From: an uncultured Collinsella sp.
GTDB lineage: Bacteria; Actinomycetota; Coriobacteriia; Coriobacteriales; Coriobacteriaceae
NCBI GenBank assembly: GCA_900541855.1
Contig: UQLD01000010.1
Coordinates: 1-64,000, forward strand
DNA length: 64,000 nucleotides
Direction of reading: 5' to 3'
Of this stretch, positions 9,257 to 20,178 are shown one piece after another (within the stretch, counting starts at the first letter, position 1; every line of letters begins with the position of its first letter). The position numbers and the translations under genes were made by a program. The notes under the pieces were generated by a model. It was not told the origin of the DNA, ran no database searches, and saw only the letters and a program-made list of their open reading frames with translations.

Positions 9257-9915
9257 CACTCGTCGCCTCCGCTCTTTTTGCCGCGCGCCGTGGCGGGAAT
9301 CGTCAAGCTGACCGTTCCCTTGCCCGAGGCTCCCAGCAGTTCCTTGACGTCTTCGGGGTCAGCCGCCAGCGTCACCCATTCGATCTTGCCCTCGCGCGTG
9401 GCACCGGAATCCTCACTGGTATCGATCACGTACGCGCCGCACAGTCGATCGGTTACGCCGTCTTTTTGCACATACACATCCACGTAGCTGCCCACGCCCG
9501 TAGCACCGCCGACCGAGTGCTCGGCATCGACCGCCACCGAAACGGCGACCTTGCCCTTAGGCACCTCGAGCTTGTGGCTCTCGGCCTTGGTGTAGACATT
9601 GCAGATCACGGCGTTTTTGGGAATACGCGAAGTCGTCACGTCGCCGCGCACCTGGCGCAGCTCGGTCGCCGCGTCACGCGGCAGCAGACTCGTCAGCCAT
9701 TCCTGGGTTATGACATTGGTCTCATCGAGGGTCTCGCCCACATCGATATCGCGCGCCGCGACGCATACCTCGGCGCGATCGCCACCGTACTTGGCCAAGG
9801 TCTCAGCCTGGACCTGTTCGGCTTGCGAGCGAATCGACGAGCCGTAAACCATGCAGAGCAGCGCAGCGAGCACGCCCGCGACCAGACTGATGGCGATGCG
9901 CTTGCTCTTGTTCAC
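9256..9915 (-). CDS. cpaB: RcpC/CpaB-type Flp pilus assembly protein with SAF domain
   Basis: A 219-residue protein: an N-terminal membrane anchor (residues 5-25), an SAF domain (VAARDIDVGETLDETNV), and the RcpC/CpaB domain with VDAEHSVGGATGVGSYVDVYV. In Gram-negatives this protein acts with the secretin; no secretin gene is present here, consistent with a single-membrane cell. The GTG at 9915 is six bases after GAGGAG, so I chose it over the ATG 15 bases earlier, which would cover the ribosome site. It is the first gene of the operon. Confidence 0.85.
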   Translation of the reverse strand: MNKSKRIAISLVAGVLAALLCMVYGSSIRSQAEQVQAETLAKYGGDRAEVCVAARDIDVGETLDETNVITQEWLTSLLPRDAATELRQVRGDVTTSRIPKNAVICNVYTKAESHKLEVPKGKVAVSVAVDAEHSVGGATGVGSYVDVYVQKDGVTDRLCGAYVIDTSEDSGATREGKIEWVTLAADPEDVKELLGASGKGTVSLTIPATARGKKSGGDE

Positions 9916-10026
9916 GGCCGCTCCTCTCATGGCAGTGCCGGGCGAATGCCCGTACCACCATTGTCTGGGTGGTCAGAGTGCAAAGCGGCGCAATCGCGAT
10001 CTCGGTTTTCGATGTCAAACCAATCG

Positions 10027-10078
10027 CTGACCAAAAGCTGGCCAGCCCGTCAAGCTCGTGGCAAGGTTTTGGTCAGCA
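10027..10078. promoter_or_regulatory. 11-bp inverted repeat upstream of the Tad operon
   Basis: GCTGACCAAAA at 10027-10037 is exactly complementary to TTTTGGTCAGC at 10068-10078, with 30 bases between. A TTGACA (minus strand, 10013-10018) sits next to it, but no convincing -10 follows. The rest of the gap to cpaB has two small hairpins in the leader, including CGGGC/GCCCG just before the gene. A regulator site is plausible because pilus operons are usually controlled. Confidence 0.45.
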
Positions 10079-10114
10079 CGTCAGCAAACTGCATGTTTCG
10101 AGGCTTTTCCGCAG

Positions 10115-10149
10115 CAAAAAAGCCGTCTCCTGAACAGTTGGGAGACGGC
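10115..10149 (-). terminator. Intrinsic terminator after rsgA
   Basis: On the minus strand a 9-bp stem (GCCGTCTCC/GGAGACGGC) is followed directly by seven T residues. It separates rsgA from the Tad operon. Confidence 0.9.
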
Positions 10150-10167
10150 TGTCATAGGAAAAATCAA

Positions 10168-11352
10168 TTACAGATGAACATCGGGATCGAGCATTTGAGC
10201 GCTCACGCGCATGGATGACGCCAAGTTTTGGAACGTTTCCAGGCGCAGGCTGTCAATCTGCCCGGCGTCCTCGGCCTCGCGAACGGCGCAGCCCGGCTCA
10301 TGGGTATGCGTGCAATCGCCAAACCGGCACGCGCGCGATGCCTCGACAATCTCGGGGAAGGCGCGCGCCAGACCCCGCTCGTGACCCACGAGCGGTAAGC
10401 TGCGCAGGCCCGGGGCATCGGCGATCACGCCGGCGTCGCCCGGCAGTGCCACCATCACGCGCGCGACGGTAGTGTGACGGCCCTGGTCGTCGCGTTCGCG
10501 CACACCGCCGGTCGCCAACGTATCGTGGCCCAGCAGCGCATTGAGCAGCGTCGACTTGCCGGCACCCGACTCGCCCAGAATCATGGCGCAGCTCCCGGCA
10601 GGCACGCAGGAACGAACCTCGTCCAGGCCGCGCCCCTCGGCAGAGGACGTCACGATCACGCGCACGTCCGGACCCACCAGGCGGCGCACGCGGTCCAGAT
10701 CGCGCTCGAGCTCCTCGGCATCGCAGCGATCAGCTTTGGTGAGCACCACCACCGGTTCGGCATCGCAGTCGAGCGCCAACACCAGCGAGCGCGCCACGCG
10801 GTCGAGCAGCACCTCACCGGCACCGAGCGCCTGCACGATTAGCACGCTATCCACGTTGGAGCAGAGCACCTGGCGCTCTCCACGGGCACGGCCGCGCCAA
10901 CGCTCAAAGCTCGTACGGCGCGGCAGCACGCACTCAATCACGCCCATATCGTGCCCGGGAGCGCGGCGCACCGCCACACGGTCGCCCACGGCAGGCAACA
11001 GGACCTCGTCCTCGCCGCGCGACTTGGCAAACCCCACGGCATGCTCGGCGCGGAAGGTGTCGTCGGCAGTCGCCACCAGCGGAAACCCGCGATCCAAGCG
11101 CACCACGACACCCAGCCGCATCTGCTCGGGCTCCTCGGCATGTGCGCAGAAATCATCAAAGGCAGTCTGCTGGGTTTCATCGACTGGCAGGTCATCAAAC
11201 GCCGGAACGTCCTGCAGCGCGTCGAGTCCCGGCACGCTTGCCAGCAGCTCCTCGGCAGATACGGGAGCCTCGGTCGCGAGCTTCCGACGACAATCACGCT
11301 TAGCCCGCGCCCCCGTCGTCTTTTTCTTCGCTTTAGCCTTCGCCTTGCCCAC
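10168..11352 (-). CDS. rsgA: Ribosome small-subunit biogenesis GTPase RsgA
   Basis: A 394-residue circularly permuted GTPase. The N-terminal OB-like region is at about 80-145, G4 (LTKAD) near 204, G1 (GESGAGKST) at 260-268, G3 (DAPGL) at 312-316, and the zinc motif CRFGDCTHTHEPGC at 342-355. It helps mature the 30S subunit. About 80 extra N-terminal residues, rich in Lys/Ala then acidic, precede the core; this extension is unusual in sequence but the start is well supported: GTG preceded by GGGAGG. Confidence 0.93.
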   Translation of the reverse strand: MGKAKAKAKKKTTGARAKRDCRRKLATEAPVSAEELLASVPGLDALQDVPAFDDLPVDETQQTAFDDFCAHAEEPEQMRLGVVVRLDRGFPLVATADDTFRAEHAVGFAKSRGEDEVLLPAVGDRVAVRRAPGHDMGVIECVLPRRTSFERWRGRARGERQVLCSNVDSVLIVQALGAGEVLLDRVARSLVLALDCDAEPVVVLTKADRCDAEELERDLDRVRRLVGPDVRVIVTSSAEGRGLDEVRSCVPAGSCAMILGESGAGKSTLLNALLGHDTLATGGVRERDDQGRHTTVARVMVALPGDAGVIADAPGLRSLPLVGHERGLARAFPEIVEASRACRFGDCTHTHEPGCAVREAEDAGQIDSLRLETFQNLASSMRVSAQMLDPDVHL

Positions 11353-11431
11353 AAGCGCCTCCCAGCACCCAAAATCACAACTGAGCAGGTATTTTAAATC
11401 AAATAGAGCTGGCCGGGCAAAGCCCTAAATC

Positions 11432-11466
11432 AAAAAGAGCCGGTCGAGCAAACGCTCGATCGGCTC
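11432..11466 (-). terminator. Intrinsic terminator after the P-type ATPase
   Basis: A 13-bp stem (one G-T) with arms 11437-11449 and 11454-11466 is followed on the minus strand by TTTTTG. It lies downstream of the ATPase gene, beyond element 11501-11603. Confidence 0.8.
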
Positions 11467-11500
11467 ACAAACTTTCCCTCAGCTTACGGTCCCGAGAGGT

Positions 11501-11603
11501 TGTCCGAAGGCCCGACCGCCGAGAGGGGTTTCTTCTGAGCGATCCCGCAGCGCGAAGCGCGAGGACCAGCGAAGAAGAAAACACGCAGGGGCGGGCCCGG
11601 ACA
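11501..11603. repeat. Long imperfect palindrome downstream of the P-type ATPase
   Basis: Nested arms: TGTCCG..GGCCCG..CCGCC pairs with GGCGGGCCCGGACA (11590-11603), then GTTTCTTCT (11528-11536) pairs with AGAAGAAAAC (11573-11582), and a central GCGC-GAA-GCGC hairpin. The unpaired GAGCGA and AGCGA on either side of the core resemble the element at 22803-22900. It may be a diverged member of that family, or only the long 3' end of the ATPase transcript. Confidence 0.4.
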
Positions 11604-11610
11604 GGTTAAC

Positions 11611-14292
<2,682 letters not shown>

Positions 14293-14402
14293 ATAGAGTC
14301 CCCTCCTGGGATTCGGGCCACTCAGCAGATTGATGCCCGATCATAATTCCCAGGAGAAGGGCAAGGGCTCATCAAGGCTGCCGTGCTGAGCGGCAGTTGA
14401 TA
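14293..14402 (-). promoter_or_regulatory. Structured 5' leader of the P-type ATPase with buried Shine-Dalgarno
   Basis: Two hairpins can be drawn on the minus strand. The first (14371-14402) has stem CTGCCG/CGGCAG with loop CTCAGCA inside ATCAA/TTGAT. The second (14303-14356) pairs CTCCTGGGA with TCCCAGGAG and TCGGGC with GCCCGA; its loop holds TGCTGAG. The AGGAGG ribosome site is in the second stem. The two loops are complementary over seven bases. No known riboswitch consensus (M-box, yybP-ykoY) is evident to me. Confidence 0.65.
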
Positions 14403-14733
14403 GTGGAGCTATGGTACCCCAAAGCGGCGCGTCTAGCCAAAACATTCCAATTGGAAACACGGCTCGAGTGCAACGATGCAGACCGTATGATGTTCGACAT
14501 TGATAAAACGTTTTTTCTTCGGTGCATCATCAAACTGAAATATCGCCCAGATAGCAGCGGTTAGAACGGTTGGTAAAGTTTTTGCATATACCGTTTATTC
14601 GCAAAAAATGAACTTCTAATTCGGCATACGGTCGATTTTTTGGGGTATTCGGTCGGCATTTCGTTATAATCATCTCAGTTTTATTTCTTATGGTTTATCT
14701 ATCAGCGCAAGACGATGTCAGATGGAGGTCTGA
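14403..14733 (+). promoter_or_regulatory. Divergent control region of the P-type ATPase and pyk
   Basis: This 331-base gap is A/T-rich toward pyk. A consensus -10 TATAAT is at 14665-14670; the -35 is weak (TTGGGG, 19 bases away). AGATGGAGG lies shortly before the pyk ATG. A perfect palindrome TTCCAATTGGAA (14445-14456) lies on the ATPase side. Near-repeats such as TTCGGCAT and TCGGCATTTCG precede the -10. No gene is seen. Confidence 0.6.
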
Positions 14734-16194
14734 ATGTACAAGCGCACCAAGATTGTATGCACCATGGGTCCCGCCTGCGATAGCGACGAGACCATCCGTG
14801 AGATGATCAAGGCGGGCATGAACGTCGCCCGTTTTAACTTCTCGCACGGATCCTACGACGAGCACCACGGTCGCATCGAGCGCGTCCGTCGTATTTCCAA
14901 GGAGCTCGGTCTGCCCGTCGGCATCCTGCTCGACACCAAGGGCCCCGAGGTCCGCACCGGCCTTCTGGTCGACGGCAAGAAGGTTGCCGTCAAGACCGGC
15001 GACAAGATCGTCGTCACCGCTCAGCCCACGTCCGAGGATTTCCACGGCACCTCTGAGCACATCTCCCTCGACTACCTGGCTCTGCCCTCCGAGGTCGAGA
15101 AGGGCTCCCTCATCCTGATCGATGACGGCCTGGTTGCCCTCGAGGTCGAGTCCGTCGACGGCCAGGACATGACCTGCGTCGTCAAGAACGACGGCCTGAT
15201 CGGCGAGCGCAAGGGTGTTAACATGCCCAACGTCAACATCTCGCTGCCCGCTATCACCGAGCGCGATCGTCAGGACATCCTCTTTGGCCTGACCGAGAAC
15301 ATCGACTACATCGCCGCTTCCTTCATCCGTGACGGCGAGTCCGTCCGCGGCATCCGCGAGCTTTGCCGCGAGAACGGCGGCGAGCACGTGACGATCTTCC
15401 CGAAGATCGAGTGCGCCCTGGGCGTCGAGAACTTCGACGAGATCCTCGAGGCTTCCGACGGCATCATGGTCGCCCGTGGCGACCTGGGCATCGAGATCAA
15501 GCCCGAGCTCGTTCCGCACATCCAGAAGGAAATCATCGCTAAGTGCAACGCAGCCTACAAGCCCGTTATCACCGCTACGCAGATGCTCGACTCCATGCAG
15601 CAGAACCCGCGCCCGACGCGCGCCGAGGTTGCCGACGTTGCTAACGCCATTTACGACGGCACCGACGCCGTTATGCTCTCTGGCGAGTCCGCTGCCGGTA
15701 AGTACCCGGTCGAGGCCGTTAAGATGCAGGCCAGCATTGCTCTCGAGACCGAGAAGTACCTCCCGGCTCACGCCCCGCTCGAGGTTCCGGCTGACGCTCA
15801 CGGCACCCGCGTCGTCAACAACGTTGTGGGTATGTCCGCTGTGAACATGGCCACCACCGTTGGCGCCAAGTGCATCACCGTGCCGACGACCACCGGTCGT
15901 ACCGCTCGCCTGATTTCGCACTTCCGTCCCAACATGCCGATCTGCGCGTTCTCCCGCCACGAGTGGGCCGTCCAGCAGATGATCATGTACTGGGGCGTTA
16001 TCCCGCATCAGGCCGAGATTACCCAGGGCACCGTCAACGGCACGATCGTCAAGGCGATCGAGACCGCTAAGGAGCTCGGCTACGTCGAGGCCGGCGATCT
16101 GACCGTCGCTACCGCCGGCGATCCCCGCATGAGCGTCCAGCTCGAGGACAAGGTCTCCTCGACCAACGTCGCATACGTCGCTCAGGTGCGCTAA
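14734..16194 (+). CDS. pyk: Pyruvate kinase
   Basis: A 486-residue pyruvate kinase, which makes pyruvate and ATP from phosphoenolpyruvate and ADP. The N-terminus RTKIVCTMGPA, the NFSHGS motif, LLDTKGPEVRTG, the lysine motif (FPKIEC), MVARGDLGIE and TATQMLDSM are all in place, followed by the C-terminal domain. No extra C-terminal PEP-utiliser-like domain is present, so it is the standard-length form. Codon use is strongly biased, as expected for a highly expressed glycolytic gene. Confidence 0.97.
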   Translation: MYKRTKIVCTMGPACDSDETIREMIKAGMNVARFNFSHGSYDEHHGRIERVRRISKELGLPVGILLDTKGPEVRTGLLVDGKKVAVKTGDKIVVTAQPTSEDFHGTSEHISLDYLALPSEVEKGSLILIDDGLVALEVESVDGQDMTCVVKNDGLIGERKGVNMPNVNISLPAITERDRQDILFGLTENIDYIAASFIRDGESVRGIRELCRENGGEHVTIFPKIECALGVENFDEILEASDGIMVARGDLGIEIKPELVPHIQKEIIAKCNAAYKPVITATQMLDSMQQNPRPTRAEVADVANAIYDGTDAVMLSGESAAGKYPVEAVKMQASIALETEKYLPAHAPLEVPADAHGTRVVNNVVGMSAVNMATTVGAKCITVPTTTGRTARLISHFRPNMPICAFSRHEWAVQQMIMYWGVIPHQAEITQGTVNGTIVKAIETAKELGYVEAGDLTVATAGDPRMSVQLEDKVSSTNVAYVAQVR

Positions 16195-16227
16195 ATCGTA
16201 CTTGCAAGCAGATTTGCATTGCAAAGG

Positions 16228-16258
16228 GCCCGGAAGGCATTGCCTTCCGGGCTTTTTT
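16228..16258 (+). terminator. Intrinsic terminator of pyk
   Basis: GCCCGGAAGGCA (16228-16239) pairs with TGCCTTCCGGGC (16241-16252), followed by six T residues, 34 bases after the stop. Nothing else is seen in the gap to 16394. Confidence 0.95.
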
Positions 16259-16394
16259 AAGACCTTCTTCATATGCCGCCTCATCGATTTGCGTTCAGTC
16301 GCAAGCCTCTCCGATGCCGAGCGCACCACCGAAGACGCCTGCGACGGGAGCCGTTGGTCAATTGGGATGAACTGTTCACCGTCAAGCCGGCCGG

Positions 16395-17243
16395 CTAGCA
16401 GCTAGCGATCAGGGGGACTGCGGGGACGTCAGAAGCGGCAACGCGAGCCGCAAAGCCCGCCTCGGTCAGCTCGATGACCTCGGTAAACGTTGCGTCGAAG
16501 AATTTCTCGGTCAGCAGGCGGTATGGCGGATGGTCGGGCTCGCCGGGGTTTTCGCGCACGATCTCGTGCATAACGCCGATGGTCTTGAGCACATACTCCT
16601 TATGGATGGGATACTGCCCAAAACGCGTCGCCGCAGTATACAGGCGATCGGTCGCGCGCGGAATCGAAACAATGCCGAGCGTCTTGCCGAACCAGTCAAA
16701 GTCGCCTTGCTTTTTAATGCGGAACTCCTCGCACGGCTTGCCGCCGTGCGCCTCCAGGTACTGATTCACGCGCGTATTCCATACGGTATCGGCCACCAGA
16801 TGCGACCAGACACCCAGTGTCAAATCGAGCAACGACTGCGCCACATCTTCGGACGCAAGCGAGAACTCACGAGCGCCGGGACCGACAACCGGCTCAGCAT
16901 CCCTGTAGCGCTGGGGATAGTGCACGCGATTCAGTCGCTCGCGCTCCTCGATAATCGAGGTCGCCGCGGCTGGCGCACCGGTGGGCGAACTTTTAAACAA
17001 CGGTGCCACATAGGTATCCCAGAACTCGTGCTCACGCGGCTTAGGGATAGGCTCGGGCTTGGCAAAGTGCGTAATGCGGTACGGGATGGGATCGGCGATG
17101 CCAGGGACCATATAGCCCACGAAAATATCCGGAACCACGCAGCCAAACAAAAAGGCATTGCGGTCGCGCACGCTATTGGCAAGTGCACCGGTGCGCTCCA
17201 GCAAACGCTCCGTCTGAGCGATATGAATGTTCCAACTTGGCAT
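16395..17243 (-). CDS. Zinc-dependent phospholipase C-like protein
   Basis: A 282-residue protein that starts MPSWNIHIAQTERLLE, the typical N-terminus of the bacterial zn-dependent PLPC-like family (Trp then His). Later His/Asp residues that could bind zinc are in FGCVVPDIFVGY and GVWSHLVADTVWN. No signal peptide is seen, so it is probably cytosolic; the substrate is unknown. The ATG at 17243 follows GGGGGTGG; a start 12 bases earlier has no ribosome site. Confidence 0.75.
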   Translation of the reverse strand: MPSWNIHIAQTERLLERTGALANSVRDRNAFLFGCVVPDIFVGYMVPGIADPIPYRITHFAKPEPIPKPREHEFWDTYVAPLFKSSPTGAPAAATSIIEERERLNRVHYPQRYRDAEPVVGPGAREFSLASEDVAQSLLDLTLGVWSHLVADTVWNTRVNQYLEAHGGKPCEEFRIKKQGDFDWFGKTLGIVSIPRATDRLYTAATRFGQYPIHKEYVLKTIGVMHEIVRENPGEPDHPPYRLLTEKFFDATFTEVIELTEAGFAARVAASDVPAVPLIASC

Positions 17244-17323
17244 AGCCACCCCCATAAAAAACCTGGATAACTATACCATCACGGCAAAGCCGCGCGGGCG
17301 GCTACGCACGCTCTACGCAGCAA

Positions 17324-18112
17324 CTAGTCCGTAGTACCGCTTTCGGTTCCATACGACGGCGAAGGCGTCTCGACCACATGGTGATATCGATCGATATAGA
17401 TTGCACGGGCACCCAGGCGTCGCACCAAATCCTGGTGATGCGTGCTCATCAAGACCGTCTTACCCGCCGCGACGTAGGCCAGCAAGAAGTTGACCACGAT
17501 GTCGCATGAATCCTCGTCGAGCCCATTGGTGGGCTCATCGAGCACTAGGATATCGGGGTTCATCGATACAACTGCCGCCAGCGCCACACGCTTCTTTTGC
17601 CCGCCCGAGAGCTGATAGGGAGAGGCGTCGGCAAGGTCGGCAACCTGGAACAGCCCCATGGCATCGCGCACGCGGCGCTCGAGCTCGTCTGCCGGCAGCC
17701 CCATCTGCGCGGGACCAAAAGCAACTTCCTCGCCCACCGTGGCGCAGAACAGCTGGGCATCGGCGTTTTGGAATACGAAGCCCACGCGCTGGTGGAACTT
17801 CTGAGCAGCAGCAGAATCCTTCAGATACGCCGCATCGACCACGTGCCCGTCAAACAGGTATGCCCCTGCGTCCGCGAGTTCAAGGCCGTTAATAAGACGC
17901 ATAATCGTCGTCTTGCCGCAGCCGTTGGGACCGAGCAGGGCAACGAGTTCACCACGATCGACCTGCAGCGACACGCCATCGACAACCGTATGCCCCGCAT
18001 AGGAGAACACCACGTCGCGCAGCTCGATGAGCGGAACGACCTCGGCGCCGCCCACACCGTTCGTGCCCGCCGCACTATTCATATCGATCGTCAAAACGTC
18101 GCCCTTCCCCAT
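17324..18112 (-). CDS. cbiO: Nickel/cobalt ECF transporter ATPase (CbiO/NikO)
   Basis: A 262-residue ABC ATPase: Walker A GPNGCGKTT, signature LSGGQKKRVALA, Walker B ILVLDEPTNGLD, and a switch His in MSTHHQDLV. It is the last gene of a three-gene set with CbiM- and CbiQ-like membrane proteins, so it powers metal import. The NikR-type operator in front of the first gene suggests nickel rather than cobalt. It begins 28 bases after cbiQ. Confidence 0.9.
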   Translation of the reverse strand: MGKGDVLTIDMNSAAGTNGVGGAEVVPLIELRDVVFSYAGHTVVDGVSLQVDRGELVALLGPNGCGKTTIMRLINGLELADAGAYLFDGHVVDAAYLKDSAAAQKFHQRVGFVFQNADAQLFCATVGEEVAFGPAQMGLPADELERRVRDAMGLFQVADLADASPYQLSGGQKKRVALAAVVSMNPDILVLDEPTNGLDEDSCDIVVNFLLAYVAAGKTVLMSTHHQDLVRRLGARAIYIDRYHHVVETPSPSYGTESGTTD

Positions 18113-18140
18113 TTACATCCCCAGTCGGAACCAGCAGCGC

Positions 18141-18977
18141 CTACAGCACGGCGCACAACACTGTCAGCAGCGCCACGCCGGCCGCATAGGCCGCATCGCG
18201 CCAGCCAAACCTGGCGCGCGCGGGAGCCGGATACGCACCGGCAAAGCCGCGGCAAAGCATAGCCTCGTCCATCGCGCGGCTGCATTTCATCGCCTTGATA
18301 AAGGTCATGCCCATGATACCCGCGATCGAATCGGTACGCGAAAATCCCTCGGGCGCACGGCCAACGCTGCGCAGCATGACCGATTCGCACAGATCGTGCG
18401 CCGTACGACCCAGCACCTCGATGTGCTTGAGCGCCATATCAAACGTAAAGATAACTTCGTCGGGTAGATGCAGCATCTTGAGCGCCGCCGACATGCGGCT
18501 CCACGTGAGGGTCCACGAAACGCCCAGCACCAGCGACACATTAATGAAGGTCTTGAGCGCAATCTTGAGCATGGCGCCCGTAGCGGAAGCACCTAGCAGC
18601 AGGGCAGGCAGCGCCAAAACCACTGCGAGCCCCGCGGCGCCAAGCGCCGGCACAAAGGTCGCGCGCAGCCCGCGTACGGGACGCACGGCAACGAGCACCA
18701 GCGCAATGGCCGCCATCAACATGAGGTACAGCGGGCTTTGTGTCAGGCACACGCACAGGACGCAAACGAATATCCCCACCAGGCGCACCGGAGCCGAAAC
18801 GCAAGAAAGGGCGCGGTCGACCATCGACCCGCCCTCGTGCGCGCCTCCACCCAGGCGAACCCGCTCAAGCAGGCTCGCCAGGTGCAGGACGTTCTTTTGC
18901 ATCACGCGATGACGAGCGCCCGTGGGCTCGTATCGCTCCTCGGCCGCAAGCCAGCTAGGCAGCTCGACCATCGCCAT
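18141..18977 (-). CDS. cbiQ: Nickel/cobalt ECF transporter T component (CbiQ/NikQ)
   Basis: A 278-residue membrane protein of the energy-coupling (EcfT) family, with hydrophobic segments at about 58-90, 100-130 and a last helix at the C-terminus. The coupling region has SRMSAALKMLHLPDEV and a second Ala-Arg-Gly-type motif near MDEAMLCRGF. It joins the CbiM substrate subunit to the ATPase. Its start lies inside the last 23 bases of cbiM. Confidence 0.88.
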   Translation of the reverse strand: MAMVELPSWLAAEERYEPTGARHRVMQKNVLHLASLLERVRLGGGAHEGGSMVDRALSCVSAPVRLVGIFVCVLCVCLTQSPLYLMLMAAIALVLVAVRPVRGLRATFVPALGAAGLAVVLALPALLLGASATGAMLKIALKTFINVSLVLGVSWTLTWSRMSAALKMLHLPDEVIFTFDMALKHIEVLGRTAHDLCESVMLRSVGRAPEGFSRTDSIAGIMGMTFIKAMKCSRAMDEAMLCRGFAGAYPAPARARFGWRDAAYAAGVALLTVLCAVL

Positions 18978-20040
18978 GGGCTCCGCTTTCCTTGACCGTC
19001 AGCGAGATCAGACGGAATGCGATGGTGAGCACCGCCACGCCAATCACGCCGGACAGGATATACATGGCAGCCTGACCGGCAAAGCCGAGACCCTGCTCCT
19101 CGGAATAGGCCTGCAGGTAATCACCCGTAGGCAGAGCGTCGGCAAAGGTCGGGGTGTCGAGACCGACCGAAGCCTGCAGGCTGTCGTCGCCAGCCTCCTG
19201 AACGGCGGTCGCGGCGCCCTCGGCGTCCCACTCACCCCAGGCGTCACCCGTGGCCAGCAGGCCCAGCGGCGTGGCCACGACAAGCACGGCAACCAAGATG
19301 AGCGTGGGGACCAGCGAGGTCTTCTTTGCAGCAGCGCCCTCGGCAGCAAGCTGTCCATCGGCGGCTTCGGGGCCGACGATAACGCTCGGCGCCGTCTTCT
19401 TGATAAAGCCGTAGATCGCGGCAGTCGCCACGCCCTCGACCACGCCGGCTACCAACATATGCGGGATCATCATGGCCGGAATGGCAATGGACAGCGGGAA
19501 GGGGCAGTACAGCGGAGCGCCCGAAGCATTCGTGAAAAGCATCGGCTGAATACCAAACTCGATTGCTGCGCACAGGGCCGCCAGGCACAGGCCGACCCAG
19601 CCGCTTACGATGGCCGAAACCGAGGTGCCCCAGCTCTTGTCGTGCAAACGGCTGTTAAGCGCGCGGAACACGATGGCTGCGGCAAACGGCAACACGAAGG
19701 CCATGTTAAAGCAGTTAGCGCCAAAGGACAGGATGCCGCCGTCGCCAAACAGCAGCGCTTGCAGCGCCAGCGCGACCGAAACCGCGATAGCCGCGGCCTC
19801 GGGGCCCAGCAGCAGCGCGATGAGTGCGCCACCAACGGCGTGGCCAGTGGTGCCGCCGGGCAGCGGCACGTTGAACATCATAAGCAAGAAGGAAAATGCG
19901 GCGCAGATGCCCAGGAAAGCCATGTGCTCGCGATCGAGCGTGGCGCGCACCTTCTTGATACAGTGAACCCAGACGGGCACCATTGCCACCGCCATGACGG
20001 CATCGGTCTGCGGGGACAGATAATTATCTGGAATGTGCAT
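18955..20040 (-). CDS. cbiM: Nickel/cobalt ECF transporter substrate component, CbiM with fused C-terminal domain
   Basis: A 361-residue protein starting MHIPDNYLS; His2 of the MHIPD motif is the known metal ligand of CbiM/NikM. The CbiM domain fills about 1-210, with GGTTGHAVGG and a string of membrane helices. A variable linker and a C-terminal PDGLE/CbiN-like part with one more helix follow (about 250-355), so the accessory N component is fused. It is the first gene of the operon. Confidence 0.9.
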   Translation of the reverse strand: MHIPDNYLSPQTDAVMAVAMVPVWVHCIKKVRATLDREHMAFLGICAAFSFLLMMFNVPLPGGTTGHAVGGALIALLLGPEAAAIAVSVALALQALLFGDGGILSFGANCFNMAFVLPFAAAIVFRALNSRLHDKSWGTSVSAIVSGWVGLCLAALCAAIEFGIQPMLFTNASGAPLYCPFPLSIAIPAMMIPHMLVAGVVEGVATAAIYGFIKKTAPSVIVGPEAADGQLAAEGAAAKKTSLVPTLILVAVLVVATPLGLLATGDAWGEWDAEGAATAVQEAGDDSLQASVGLDTPTFADALPTGDYLQAYSEEQGLGFAGQAAMYILSGVIGVAVLTIAFRLISLTVKESGAHGDGRAA

Positions 20041-20097
20041 GTACGCCTCCCGGTTATCGGCGCACGGAATTGCAACGCCGCTTGAATCACCTTTCCA

Positions 20098-20125
20098 GTG
20101 TTACGTAATGTCAGATTCGTAACAC
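20098..20125. promoter_or_regulatory. NikR-type operator before cbiMQO
   Basis: GTGTTAC and GTAACAC form a perfect inverted repeat with a 14-base spacer; the repeat extends one more base on each side. From memory, GTGTTAC-N13/14-GTAACAC is the NikR site described for Desulfovibrio. It lies just downstream of the -10 of the cbiM promoter, a typical repressor position. Confidence 0.75.
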
Positions 20126-20135
20126 GCCGCGGGCT

Positions 20136-20164
20136 ATCATAGCAAAACGGCGCACTGCCGACAA
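20136..20164 (-). promoter_or_regulatory. Promoter of the cbiMQO operon
   Basis: TTGTCG and TATGAT with exactly 17 bases between them on the minus strand. The -35 lies in the loop of the hairpin assigned as the pheT terminator, so the two signals are nested. Confidence 0.7.
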
Positions 20165-20178
20165 AGCAGCACGCCGTT
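20142..20178 (-). terminator. Probable terminator of pheST
   Basis: AACGGCG/CGCCGTT arms with an inner CTGC/GCAG, followed on the minus strand by TTTTGC. The T run is short. Between it and the pheT stop (20179-20285) I see nothing else. Confidence 0.5.

Noticed and set aside
14293..14402. M-box or yybP-ykoY riboswitch
   Set aside because: The leader lacks the conserved sequence blocks I know for these classes. It is therefore listed only as an unclassified structured leader.
14695..16329. Minus-strand open frame of 544 codons opposite pyk
   Set aside because: Composition is typical of antisense frames, and it spans the pyk terminator and promoter.
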